Shown one piece after another: positions 16,381 to 24,003 of a DNA stretch of 30,599 bases. Each line of letters opens with the position of its first letter. Position 1 is the stretch's first letter. Both the position numbers and the translations under genes were made by a program. The notes beneath the pieces were generated by a model. The model saw nothing but the letters and a program-made list of their open reading frames with translations. It did no database searches and was not told the origin of the DNA. The stretch is from JAVBLG01 sp031553655 (GTDB taxonomy: Bacteria > Desulfobacterota > Desulfovibrionia > Desulfovibrionales > Desulfovibrionaceae): contig JAVBLG010000074.1 of the NCBI GenBank assembly GCA_031553655.1, forward strand, positions 1 through 30,599, read 5' to 3'.

Positions 16381-16556
16381 TTATTTGTGCGACCGCTCGG
16401 CTTTGCCCAGCGGCGGGCGGCTTGGTTGCTGCCGCCGTATTGGTTCGACCGCTCGGGCTTTGCCTCGCGGCTGGCGGCTCAATTTGTGCCGCCTTTACTT
16501 GTGCAACCGCTCGGGCTTTACCTTGCGGTGGCGGCCGGATTTATTCGCCGCCCCTG
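16381..16556. repeat. Three imperfect tandem repeats of 56-58 bp between atpI and atpB
   Basis: Each unit starts with ACCGCTCGG (16392, 16448, 16506), continues with a GCTTT-rich part, and holds a hairpin GGCGGC-loop-GCCGCC. The third unit overlaps the last codons of atpI. Spacing is 56 and 58 bases, and sequence differences between units avoid breaking the stems. Confidence 0.8.
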
Positions 16557-16990
16557 AAGTGGGCCAGAGCGTAAGAGCCAAGCGCGGTCAAAACTGCCGC
16601 GATCAACCCGCCCGCAATTGCTCCTGCCGGGGCGGAACACGCCACCAGCGCCACATAAAGCATCAAGGCAGTCAAGGCCAAACGCAAGCCCGAGGACGAA
16701 AGCAGAACCACAAGCATTGCGTTGCGGTAAGCGCTCAGGTTCATACCCAGTATCTGTCGGGCCAGAAAGAAAAAATTGGCCCCGTGCAAGGCAAAACCAA
16801 CGCCAAACCAGAAAATCCAGGTTGAAAAAAGCGCCAGAGCAACTCCGGTCGCCAAAAAAATCACAGCCCCCATAATCTGCGCCCGCGTCACATACCTGAC
16901 CTGGGCATTATGGAAACCATGCCGCCACAGCCAGGCGTCGAGCTTGCGCGAGGACTCTCGCGAGAAATCAGGAAGACTTCCGACGTTCAT
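16541..16990 (-). CDS. atpI: ATP synthase subunit I-like membrane protein
   Basis: A 149-residue protein with about four membrane segments (near 38-55, 60-82, 92-115 and 118-140), matching the ATP synthase I family found at the head of atp operons. AtpI helps assemble the c ring in other bacteria; the role here is inferred from place and profile. The soluble N-terminus (RESSRKLDAWLWRHGFHN) is longer than in typical AtpI. The start overlaps the end of atpZ by 23 bases, so the two are probably translated together. The last residues (HFRGGE) are encoded inside the third tandem repeat, which suggests the repeat has replaced or altered the native C-terminus. Confidence 0.8.
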   Translation of the reverse strand: MNVGSLPDFSRESSRKLDAWLWRHGFHNAQVRYVTRAQIMGAVIFLATGVALALFSTWIFWFGVGFALHGANFFFLARQILGMNLSAYRNAMLVVLLSSSGLRLALTALMLYVALVACSAPAGAIAGGLIAAVLTALGSYALAHFRGGE

Positions 16991-17234
16991 CTTCTTCCCG
17001 CATTTTTTTCAATAACCTCTGGCTGTCCAGGTAAACATTCCGAAACCCGGCGGCTATGCCCAGAAGCAGAAAGGCCAGTTTGAGCCAGGGGTGCGTGCCC
17101 AGCCAGTAATCCAGGCCATACCCGATAGCGAATCCCACCAGCGGGCCACTAACCATGTGCAGCCCGATAACCCCGGCCGTGCCGAGCACGTTAAGTGTAT
17201 TACGCTTTGCGCGCGCGGCTTCTTTTAAATCCAT
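16968..17234 (-). CDS. atpZ: AtpZ/AtpQ-type small Fo accessory protein
   Basis: An 88-residue protein with two membrane helices joined by a short loop: GVIGLHMVSGPLVGFAIGYGLDYWLG and WLKLAFLLLGIAAGFRNVY, then a charged tail (LLKKMREEDERRKSS). This is the profile of the small AtpZ proteins encoded first in atp operons, thought to assist Fo assembly or Mg2+ entry in some species. The ATG at 17234 has TAAGG six bases upstream; a TTG start five codons earlier would overlap that site and is less likely. It is the first gene of the unit. Repeat copy C begins right behind its start region, in the opposite orientation. Confidence 0.82.
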   Translation of the reverse strand: MDLKEAARAKRNTLNVLGTAGVIGLHMVSGPLVGFAIGYGLDYWLGTHPWLKLAFLLLGIAAGFRNVYLDSQRLLKKMREEDERRKSS

Positions 17235-17250
17235 TGTCGGCCTTACCAAA

Positions 17251-17327
17251 TTTCAATCTACAGTCAACTCTATACCCGCCGACTGACTCCGTCCGCGGCG
17301 GATAGGAGCAGCAAGGAGGTTTTGATA
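17251..17327 (+). repeat. Dispersed leader-like repeat, copy C, shortened (family 1)
   Basis: Starts TTTCAATCTACAGTCAACTC and keeps the GCCGACTGACTCCGTC head with GGCGGATAGGAGC, then jumps directly to the 3' end (CAAGGAGGTTTTGATAA). The middle is deleted. The end reads GATAA and so gives no start codon. It lies in the gap between atpZ (minus) and purA (plus), about 240 bases before the purA start. Confidence 0.75.
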
Positions 17328-17432
17328 AAAGCAAAATTTCACATACCCCGCGACATTATCATCATCCCTATGACGCGTCAATACTGTATCTCCATATTTA
17401 CGCATTCTTCCAGGCGCGGCGCCATATAAAAA

Positions 17433-17462
17433 TTGACTTGCCCGATTAGAAGGGGCTATAAA
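17433..17462 (+). promoter_or_regulatory. Candidate sigma-70 promoter of purA
   Basis: TTGACT (17433-17438), an 18-base spacer, and TATAAA (17457-17462). Both boxes match five of six consensus positions. The predicted transcript starts near 17469, giving purA a leader of about 95 bases. Confidence 0.6.
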
Positions 17463-17564
17463 AAAATGCAATGGCCGGGTCGGCTCCGAAAAAACCCCGC
17501 TCTTGCGAATGTCATGCGTAATTTTTATTTTCGAAGCTATTCAGCAAAGAGGAGGCTCCCTAAA

Positions 17565-18839
17565 ATGCCTAATATTATTATAATAGGCGCGCAATGGGGC
17601 GATGAAGGCAAGGGCAAGATCGTGGATCTTTTAAGCGGAGGCATGGATGCCATTGTCCGCTTCCAGGGCGGCAATAATGCCGGTCATACCATTATTACCG
17701 GCGGAGAAAAAACCGTTCTGCACCTGGTGCCCTCGGGCATTCTGCATGAGCGACCCAAATGCTTCATTGCCAATGGCGTGGTGTGCGACCCATGGGTTTT
17801 TCTGCAGGAACTCGATCGCCTTGGGGCCAGAGGGGTTGACGTGTCCCCGGCCCGCATCGGAATAAGCCCCAAAACACATTTGATCATGCCTTATCACCGC
17901 GCCCTTGACACCGCTCGTGAAACCAGCCTGGCCGGAAGCAAAATAGGCACCACCGGGCGCGGCATAGGCCCCTGCTATGAAGACAAGGTGGCGCGCTGCG
18001 GCCTGCGCGCCGGCGATCTGGCCGATCCGGAAAAGGTCCGCCGCATCATCGGCAACGCCCTGCGGGAAAAAAACGCCCTGCTGCACGGGCTGTACGGCCA
18101 ACAGGCCTTTACCGAAGACGAAATATATAACGAAATAATGGCTATCGCCCCGCGCATTCTGCCGCATCTGACCGATGTGGCCGAAGAACTGCGCGCCATA
18201 AACGCCAGGGGCGGCGGTATAATGTTCGAAGGAGCTCAAGGCACCCATCTCGATATTGACCACGGCACATACCCTTTTGTAACCTCATCCAATACCGTGG
18301 CCGGAAACGCGGCCGCCGGATGCGGCATTGCCCTGCCCATGCACCGCATAATCGGCATAGCCAAAGCCTATGTCACCAGAGTCGGCTCGGGACCGTTCCC
18401 GTCGGAGTTGTTTGATGAAATCGGCGAGCATCTGCAACAGAAAGGCCTTGAATTCGGGGCCACCACCGGCCGCAAACGGCGCTGTGGATGGCTCGATCTT
18501 GCTTCGCTGCGCGAAAGCGTGCGTCTGAACGGGCTGACCGAAATAGCCATGACCAAGCTTGACGTTTTACAAGGTCTTAAAACCATAAAATTCTGTGTAG
18601 GTTATGAATATCAAGGCAAGAAATGGGACATGCAGCCCGGCGGCCTTGAGGCGCTGATGGAAGCCAAGCCCGTTTATGACGAACTTCCGGGCTTTTCCGA
18701 AGATATAAGCGCCTGCCGTTCCTTTGAGAATTTGCCCCAAAATGCCCGCAACTATATATCACGCGTCGAGAAGGAATCGGGCGTGCCGGTCAGCTTCATT
18801 TCCGTGGGGCCGGACCGCGAGCAGACAATATTGCGTTAA
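17565..18839 (+). CDS. purA: Adenylosuccinate synthetase
   Basis: A 424-residue cytoplasmic enzyme, EC 6.3.4.4, making adenylosuccinate from IMP, aspartate and GTP, the first committed step to AMP. Motifs: the P-loop-like GDEGKGK (12-18), GGNNAGHT, GTTGRGIGP for IMP binding, FEGAQGTHLDIDHGTYPFVT, and TGRKRRCGWLDL near the guanine site. Length is typical. The ATG at 17565 has GAGGAGG 9-15 bases upstream; the frame is open further upstream, but those starts overlap the predicted promoter. It leads a run of plus-strand genes (holB, regulator, cysK and others). Confidence 0.97.
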   Translation: MPNIIIIGAQWGDEGKGKIVDLLSGGMDAIVRFQGGNNAGHTIITGGEKTVLHLVPSGILHERPKCFIANGVVCDPWVFLQELDRLGARGVDVSPARIGISPKTHLIMPYHRALDTARETSLAGSKIGTTGRGIGPCYEDKVARCGLRAGDLADPEKVRRIIGNALREKNALLHGLYGQQAFTEDEIYNEIMAIAPRILPHLTDVAEELRAINARGGGIMFEGAQGTHLDIDHGTYPFVTSSNTVAGNAAAGCGIALPMHRIIGIAKAYVTRVGSGPFPSELFDEIGEHLQQKGLEFGATTGRKRRCGWLDLASLRESVRLNGLTEIAMTKLDVLQGLKTIKFCVGYEYQGKKWDMQPGGLEALMEAKPVYDELPGFSEDISACRSFENLPQNARNYISRVEKESGVPVSFISVGPDREQTILR

Positions 18840-18865
18840 CTACTTTAAAACGATTGAAACCATCT

Positions 18866-18894
18866 GGGGGGCTCCAATATAATTTGGAAACCCC
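18866..18894. repeat. Imperfect hairpin between purA and holB
   Basis: GGGG..CTCCAA pairs with TTGGA..CCCC across a six-base AT loop. There is no T-run behind it, so it is a weak terminator at best and may allow read-through from purA to holB. Confidence 0.35.
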
Positions 18895-18917
18895 TCCAAT
18901 GCGCAAACAGAAAAAGT

Positions 18918-19841
18918 ATGTCATCAACAAACAACGAAGCCCTTGCGGCTTTCGCCCCGATTCTGGAACCTGAAATGAACCGCTTGCGGGAAATGCTCCT
19001 TTTTTTAAAGGACAACCTCCCGCAAGTGCTCATTTTTGAGGGCGGCGACAGAAATTCGCGCATGAGCGCTGCCTTGTGGCAGGCGGCGCTCATGCATTGC
19101 CAGAGTCCCAAAGCATCCGGCCCGTGCCTGCATTGCCCGGCCTGCCTGCGCCTGGACGCGGGCGCCGATCGCGATGTGCTGGCCTATGACGGCGGCATTT
19201 CCAATAAGGAAGAAGAGGAAAATACCGGCTTTGTGCGCGCCTTCAATATGGAAAATGTGCGCGCCCTGAAGCGGGTGCTGGCCCAGGCCCCACACGAGGC
19301 CGAAAGGCGCGTGGTAATTCTTTCGGGCCTTGACCAAACCAGAGAGGAGGCAGCCAACGCCCTACTGAAAGTTCTGGAAGAACCGTCGGAAACAACAATT
19401 TTCATTTTGCTGACTCCGCAACGCGACCAACTTCTACCCACTTTAGTTTCCAGAGGCTGGGTAGTGGGCCTGCCCTGGCGTCATTCCGGCTCCTTCTCCT
19501 CGCGGCCCGGCCTTGCGGACTGGGAAAATGAACTGGCGTCTTTCCTGCACTCGGGGCGCGGCTGGTTCCGCCTTACCTCAGGCAAGGGGGCGGTTAGTCC
19601 TGAGTTGGCCTCGGACATAATTTCAAGCTGCCGACGGGCGCTTATTACCGCTTCGGCCGGAGAATCCGTAGGAAATACCGTTCCTTTGGCCATTTTTTTC
19701 AGAGAGAATATGGATGATGCCTCCAGATTCGCAGCTGGTGATTTTTTGCGAAAGGCCGAAGAGGCCCTGCGCTTTGCCGTAGCCCCGGCCAGAGTTGTAG
19801 AGTGGCTGGCCGTGCGCCTGCACGGCAGGGCCAACAATTAA
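18918..19841 (+). CDS. holB: DNA polymerase III delta' subunit
   Basis: A 307-residue AAA+ type clamp-loader subunit. The Walker A region is degenerate (EGGDRNSRMS, 41-50, with no Lys), as in delta' proteins that do not hydrolyse ATP. Four cysteines at 61, 70, 73 and 76 form the zinc module typical of gamma/delta' subunits. The conserved ANALLKVLEEP (146-156) and the sensor segment LLPTLVSRG follow; the last reads SRG where most family members have SRC. The C-terminal part is poorly conserved, as usual. Residues 91-103 contain an acidic insert (SNKEEEENTG). No good ribosome-binding site precedes the ATG at 18918, so the start is less sure than the product. Confidence 0.88.
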   Translation: MSSTNNEALAAFAPILEPEMNRLREMLLFLKDNLPQVLIFEGGDRNSRMSAALWQAALMHCQSPKASGPCLHCPACLRLDAGADRDVLAYDGGISNKEEEENTGFVRAFNMENVRALKRVLAQAPHEAERRVVILSGLDQTREEAANALLKVLEEPSETTIFILLTPQRDQLLPTLVSRGWVVGLPWRHSGSFSSRPGLADWENELASFLHSGRGWFRLTSGKGAVSPELASDIISSCRRALITASAGESVGNTVPLAIFFRENMDDASRFAAGDFLRKAEEALRFAVAPARVVEWLAVRLHGRANN

Positions 19842-19913
19842 CGTCTTGTAAATCGTCCTTGAATCCATTATAAATAATTTTATAATTGTAGATCATAATA
19901 AACCCTCAACCTG

Positions 19914-20723
19914 ATGGCCGGCATGAAAGACCCGAACAGCGCGCCCACCACCATCCTTATTGTGGAAGACAGCCCTTTGCAGGCCAAGATAATCCGCAAT
20001 TATATCCAATTATATTCGCCTTTCAAGGTGGTTATGGCCCACAGTATGTCCCAGACCGAGGAGATGCTGCGCCAGATGGCCGATCAATTGTTCGTGGCTG
20101 TAATCGACCTGAATCTTCCTGACGCGCCCAACGGGGAGGCCGCTGACTTGTGCCTTTCCTGGCAGTTGCCGAGCATAGTACTCACCGCCTCTTTCAATGA
20201 CGCCATAAGAAAAAATTTCATAGAGCGTCAGGTAATAGATTATTTCTTCAAAGGGTCCATTCGCGATCTGGCCCCCCTGGTAACCAGTATTCAGCGTATT
20301 TACAAAAACCAGTTCATCACGGTGCTGGTGGTGGATGATTCGCGCACCCAGCGCGCGCATTTACGCCGCCTGCTGCTGGTGCAGCGGTTGAGTGTTCTCG
20401 AGGCCGAAGACGGAATGGAGGCCCTAGCGGTAATAGGCGCCAACCCGCATATAGATCTGGTCATAACCGACTATCAGATGCCCCGCATGGACGGCCTGGA
20501 GCTGATTCGTGAGCTGCGCATGCACAGGCGCATGGATCAACTGGGCATCATCGGAGTTTCTGCCGTGGGCTGCGGCCCGCTTACCGCCAGTTTTCTCAAG
20601 AACGGCGCCAACGATTTTCTCACCAAGCCTTTTGAAGTTGAAGAATTTTACTGGAGGGTCAACCAGACCCTTGAGTTGCAGGACATGATTAAGCAGCTGA
20701 ATCAGCAGAAACACATCGCCTGA
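19914..20723 (+). CDS. Twin-receiver response regulator without output domain
   Basis: A 269-residue cytoplasmic protein made of two REC domains. REC1 (about 12-128) has Glu18/Asp19, the phospho-acceptor Asp65, Thr91 and Lys113. REC2 (about 135-258) has Asp141/Asp142, phospho-acceptor Asp176 in TDYQMPRMDG, Ser206 and Lys228 in TKPF. All key residues are present, so both domains could be phosphorylated. After REC2 comes only a short coiled-coil-like tail (LQDMIKQLNQQKHIA), which in related proteins leads into a GGDEF or other output domain; here the stop follows at once and nested hairpin element III begins nine bases later. No kinase gene is adjacent. The start has no strong ribosome-binding site; ATG at 19914 or 19923 are both possible. 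Confidence 0.85.
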   Translation: MAGMKDPNSAPTTILIVEDSPLQAKIIRNYIQLYSPFKVVMAHSMSQTEEMLRQMADQLFVAVIDLNLPDAPNGEAADLCLSWQLPSIVLTASFNDAIRKNFIERQVIDYFFKGSIRDLAPLVTSIQRIYKNQFITVLVVDDSRTQRAHLRRLLLVQRLSVLEAEDGMEALAVIGANPHIDLVITDYQMPRMDGLELIRELRMHRRMDQLGIIGVSAVGCGPLTASFLKNGANDFLTKPFEVEEFYWRVNQTLELQDMIKQLNQQKHIA

Positions 20724-20732
20724 ATACTGTCA

Positions 20733-20852
20733 CGAGCGCTTTTTAGCTCCCGGCTGTGCCAAAAAACCTTTTTATTTCAGCCGAGTACCGTAAGGGTACA
20801 CTCCTTCCATAAAAAGGCTTTTCTCCTTGCCGGATAACTAAAAATCATCTCG
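20733..20852 (-). repeat. Nested hairpin element III (family 2)
   Basis: Outer arms CGAGCGCTTTTTAG (20733-20746) and CTAAAAATCATCTCG (to 20852) pair with few mismatches. An inner stem CCTTTTTAT (20767-20775) with ATAAAAAGG (20809-20817) carries a tip with GTACCGTAAGGGTAC. On the minus strand it shows GGCAAGGAGAAAAGCC, as in the family. It lies between the twin-receiver gene and cysK. Confidence 0.75.
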
Positions 20853-20917
20853 CAACAAAATTATCTGAAATACTTCGGTGGATCTGAATTTCTCCTCTCC
20901 AAAAAAAGGAAAAAGCC

Positions 20918-21835
20918 ATGTTCAAATCAATGATTGAGGCCATTGGCGGAACGCCCATGGTGCGCCTCAACTCTGTTGGCGCCGATCTGGGCGCTTCTAT
21001 CTGGGTAAAACTTGAAAGCCGCAATCCAGGCGGTTCCATAAAAGACCGCATTGCCCTGTACATGATCGAAGGGGCCATGAAACGCGGCGAGCTTGCCCCC
21101 GGCGGTACAATTGTGGAACCCACCAGTGGCAATACCGGCATAGGCCTGGCCCTTCTGGCCGGACTTAAAAAGCTTTCCTGTATTCTCACCATGCCCGAAA
21201 GCATGAGCGTTGAACGCCGCAAAATATTGGCCGCCTACGGGGCGAAACTAGTGCTCACCCCGGCCGCCAAAGGCATGACCGGGGCCGTTGAGGAAGCCAG
21301 GCGCATTGCCAAGGAAACCCCCGGAGCGGTTATGCTCGATCAATTCAGCAACCCCGACTGCCCGCTGGCCCACTATGAAGGCACCGGCCCGGAAATTTTG
21401 GCGGATCTGGGCCAGAACATTGCCGCCTTTGTGTCCGCAACAGGCACCGGCGGCACCCTTACCGGGGTTGGGCGCAAACTTAAGGAAAATATTAAAGATG
21501 TTGTAAACATAGCCCTGGAGCCGGCCCTTTCGCCGGTGCTTTCCGGCGGCAAGCCCGGCCCGCACCCAATTCAGGGCATCGGACCTGGATTTATTCCCGC
21601 GGTACTTGACCGCTCGGTGGTTGACGAAGTAATCACCGTTGAGGGCGATGCCGCCATGGCAACTGCCCGGAGGCTGATGCGCGAGGAAGGCATATCTTGC
21701 GGCATATCCTCCGGAGCAAACGTGTGGGGAGCCATGCAACTGGCCGCACGGCCCGAGTTCAAGGGCAAAAATATTGTTACGGTAATTTGTGACGGCGGGG
21801 AGCGCTATCTTTCCACCGCGCTGTTTGCCGAATAA
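20918..21835 (+). CDS. cysK: Cysteine synthase (O-acetylserine sulfhydrylase)
   Basis: A 305-residue PLP enzyme, EC 2.5.1.47, making cysteine from O-acetylserine and sulfide. Lys42 in GGSIKDR binds PLP, PTSGNTG (68-74) is the substrate loop, and the glycine-rich GTGGTLTG phosphate loop is near residues 175-182. The C-terminal GISSGAN and CDGGERYLST are also conserved. Length is typical of CysK/CysM; the sequence fits CysK better. ATG at 20918 has AAGGA seven to eight bases upstream. It is flanked by nested hairpins III and IV, so it probably forms its own transcript or is processed from a longer one. Confidence 0.95.
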   Translation: MFKSMIEAIGGTPMVRLNSVGADLGASIWVKLESRNPGGSIKDRIALYMIEGAMKRGELAPGGTIVEPTSGNTGIGLALLAGLKKLSCILTMPESMSVERRKILAAYGAKLVLTPAAKGMTGAVEEARRIAKETPGAVMLDQFSNPDCPLAHYEGTGPEILADLGQNIAAFVSATGTGGTLTGVGRKLKENIKDVVNIALEPALSPVLSGGKPGPHPIQGIGPGFIPAVLDRSVVDEVITVEGDAAMATARRLMREEGISCGISSGANVWGAMQLAARPEFKGKNIVTVICDGGERYLSTALFAE

Positions 21836-21847
21836 ATGAAACCAAGT

Positions 21848-21966
21848 AGCGGCCCAGTTTGCCGTCAGGCAAGAAAGGCAAGCTTTTGCGGAGCGAGCGT
21901 ACTCTTTTGGTACGCGTAGCGGAGAAAAAGCGCAGCCTGACGCAGCATCACGGCAAACTCGGCTGT
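21848..21966 (+). repeat. Nested hairpin element IV (family 2)
   Basis: Outer stem GTTTGCCGT (21857-21865) with ACGGCAAAC (21950-21958), extended outward by AGC/GCT pairing. Next come GTCAGGC/GCCTGAC, then CTTTT/AAAAG, then a tip GCGTACTCTTTTGGTACGC. It begins about 12 bases after the cysK stop. Element V is its close relative. Confidence 0.85.
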
Positions 21967-21981
21967 TACCGGGAGTAGCAG

Positions 21982-22341
21982 ATGTATCGTGCGGCAATGC
22001 TTATCGGGGCTATCTTAGGCGGCATCATCGCCCACAACAAAGGGCGTAATATTCTGTTCTGGACAGTGGCCTGCGGGTTGTTACCACTGCTTTTGCTGGT
22101 GCTGCTGGCCTTACCACGCAGACCCAAGCACGGGGAATGGCGGCCTTGCCCCTTTTGCATGGCTGTTGTGCCTTGGACGGCCACGGTCTGCGCCTATTGC
22201 CGCCGCGAAATGCCGCCGCCGCACAGTGCCCCCTGCAAGTACTGCGGGGCCGAAGTGTGGGCCGGGCACGACACGTGCCCGCAATGCGGCAACCCGGCCC
22301 CCTGGCGCGACGATGACGAGAAAAATGATAAAAATAAGTAG
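21982..22341 (+). CDS. Small membrane protein with double zinc ribbon
   Basis: A 119-residue protein. Two hydrophobic segments (about 4-18 and 23-44) anchor it in the membrane. The rest is cytoplasmic by the positive-inside rule (RRPKHGEWR after the second helix) and holds two zinc-ribbon knuckle pairs: Cys56/59 with 70/73 and Cys85/88 with 99/102. The C-terminus is highly charged (DDDEKNDKNK). Zinc ribbons of this double type often mediate protein or nucleic acid contacts; no function can be given. GGGAG lies upstream of the ATG. The gene sits tightly between nested hairpins IV and V, and its stop codon touches the start of element V. Confidence 0.75.
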   Translation: MYRAAMLIGAILGGIIAHNKGRNILFWTVACGLLPLLLLVLLALPRRPKHGEWRPCPFCMAVVPWTATVCAYCRREMPPPHSAPCKYCGAEVWAGHDTCPQCGNPAPWRDDDEKNDKNK

Positions 22342-22461
22342 CGGCCCAATTTGGCGTCAGCCAAGGAAGACAAGCTTTTTGCCAAGAGGGTGTTCCCTTC
22401 TCGGGTACTCGACCGAGGCAAAAAGAACGATCTGACGCGGTATCACGCCAAATTCGGCCGC
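22341..22461 (+). repeat. Nested hairpin element V (family 2)
   Basis: Outer arms 22341-22357 and 22445-22461 pair at 16 of 17 positions. An inner stem CTTTTTGCC/GGCAAAAAG follows, with a less regular tip that includes GGGTACTC. Compared with element IV, at least two outer-stem positions differ on both strands in a way that keeps pairing. It starts at the last base of the zinc-ribbon gene's stop codon. Confidence 0.85.
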
Positions 22462-22486
22462 TGCCAGTAAATAACCGGAGCAACAA

Positions 22487-23803
22487 ATGCTGGACATAAA
22501 ACAAATCCGCAAAGATCCCGATCCTCTTGTACAATCGTTAACCGCCCGGCGCAGCGACATCGACGCCAATATTTTTCTGAGCCTTGATCAGCAGCGCCGC
22601 GCAATGCTCACCGAAGTGGAAACCCTCAAGAGCAAGCGCAATACCGCCAGCGCCGAAGTAGCCGCCGTAAAGCGCGCCGGAGGCAATCCTGAAGCCCAGT
22701 TCGCCGAGCTCGGTCAACTATCTGACCAGATTAAGGAGCTTGACGCCAAGGTGGCGGAAGTGGATGAGCGCCTCACCGACTGGCTGCTTTCCGTGCCCAA
22801 CATACCCCATGAAAGCGTGCCCCGGGGCCGCGACGAGCATGATAATGTCGAAGTGCGCCGGCACCTTGAGCCCCGCAAATTCGATTTTACACCCAAAGAA
22901 CACTGGGAATTGGGTGTGCAGAACAATATCATGGATTTTGAGCGCGCTGTTAAGATAAGCAAAAGTCGCTTCACGTTTTTGCGCGGAGCCGGGTCCAGGC
23001 TTGAGCGCGCCCTGGTCAACTTCTTTCTAGATGTGCAAACCAGGGAAAACGGCTATACCGAAATGTCGCCCCCGCTGATCGTCAACCGCCAAACCCTGAT
23101 TGGAACCGGGAATTTGCCCAAGTTCGAAGAGGATCTTTTCCGTCTGGACGGTAAAAACACCAACAACGAAAACGATTTGTACCTTATTCCCACAGCCGAA
23201 GTTCCACTCACCAATTTGTACGCCGGAGAAATACTCTCTGAAGATGAGCTGCCTTACGCTTTCTGCGCCCAGACCCCCTGCTTCCGTTCCGAGGCCGGAA
23301 GTTACGGCAAGGACACCAAAGGACTGATTCGTCAGCATCAGTTCACCAAAGTGGAAATGGTGCGCATATGCCACCCCGACGAATCCTGGAATCAACTGGA
23401 ACTCATGCGCGGCCATGCCGAAAACCTGCTTGAGCGCCTGGAGCTGCCCTATCGCACCATAGTGCTCTGCACCGGCGACATGGGCTTTGCCTCGGCCAAA
23501 ACCTATGATGTGGAAGTGTGGCTGCCCGGCCAGAACACCTACCGCGAAATATCCTCCTGTTCCAACTGCACCGATTTCCAGGCTCGGCGGGCCAATATCC
23601 GCTGGCGCGACAGCAAGGGCAAGTTGCATTTTGTGCATACCCTCAATGGCTCTGGTCTGCCTATAGGGCGCACCATTACGGCCATTCTGGAAAACGGGCA
23701 GAATGAGGATGGATCCATCACCATTCCCAAAGTTCTTCGCCCCTACATGGATGGAGTTGAAACCATATGTTTCAATCCACAGTCAGCTCCATCCGCCGAC
23801 TGA
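22487..23803 (+). CDS. serS: Seryl-tRNA synthetase
   Basis: A 438-residue class II synthetase, EC 6.1.1.11. The N-terminal long coiled-coil arm (about 30-105) that holds tRNA-Ser is visible as charged heptad-like sequence. Motif 2 is in TPCFRSEAGSYGKDTKGLIRQ, serine-site residues are in FASAKTYDVEVWLP, and motif 3 is GLPIGRTITAILEN. ATG at 22487 has CCGGAG upstream. The normal family end is near VLRPYMDGVETI; here 11 further residues (CFNPQSAPSAD) and the stop codon are encoded by the beginning of repeat copy D, so the repeat has joined onto the 3' end of the gene. Confidence 0.96.
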   Translation: MLDIKQIRKDPDPLVQSLTARRSDIDANIFLSLDQQRRAMLTEVETLKSKRNTASAEVAAVKRAGGNPEAQFAELGQLSDQIKELDAKVAEVDERLTDWLLSVPNIPHESVPRGRDEHDNVEVRRHLEPRKFDFTPKEHWELGVQNNIMDFERAVKISKSRFTFLRGAGSRLERALVNFFLDVQTRENGYTEMSPPLIVNRQTLIGTGNLPKFEEDLFRLDGKNTNNENDLYLIPTAEVPLTNLYAGEILSEDELPYAFCAQTPCFRSEAGSYGKDTKGLIRQHQFTKVEMVRICHPDESWNQLELMRGHAENLLERLELPYRTIVLCTGDMGFASAKTYDVEVWLPGQNTYREISSCSNCTDFQARRANIRWRDSKGKLHFVHTLNGSGLPIGRTITAILENGQNEDGSITIPKVLRPYMDGVETICFNPQSAPSAD

Positions 23804-24003
23804 CTCCGTCTCCGGTGGATTAGAGCGTTTTGCGAATGAAATGAGCGAAATGCTCTGACGGCCCGTGCGTTGTTAGGTAGGAACCGTGCGGACTACCACT
23901 CCCTGAAGGAAGTGGTTACAAAAATGATTTCCTTGAGTTAACCATATTGTCAATCAATTTTTTCCCCTGAAGGGGGAGGTTTCAGACCATAAAGGAAATT
24001 TTG
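23770..24003 (+). repeat. Dispersed leader-like repeat, copy D, with nested palindrome (family 1)
   Basis: The longest copy. The head (23770-23820) is cut after GGTGGAT by a 58-base insertion (23821-23878) that contains palindrome copy 2. The repeat resumes with AGGAACCGTGCGGA, GGTTACAAAA, a T-rich tract, CCCCTGAAGGGGGAGGTTTC, and ends AAAGGAAATTTTG directly before the ATG at 24004. The middle (about 23930-23955) differs from copies B and E. Confidence 0.85.
23820..23858. repeat. 39-bp interrupted palindrome, copy 2 (family 3)
   Basis: Arms TTAGAGC and GCTCTGA. The sequence is the reverse complement of 14091-14129 with three or four changes. It lies inside repeat copy D, where copies A, B and C are continuous, so it arrived after that repeat. 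Confidence 0.85.

Noticed and set aside
15522..16574. Open frame of 350 codons on the plus strand over element II and atpB
   Set aside because: It runs through a hairpin repeat, antisense to atpB and then into tandem repeats, with a low-complexity end. It is a shadow of these features.
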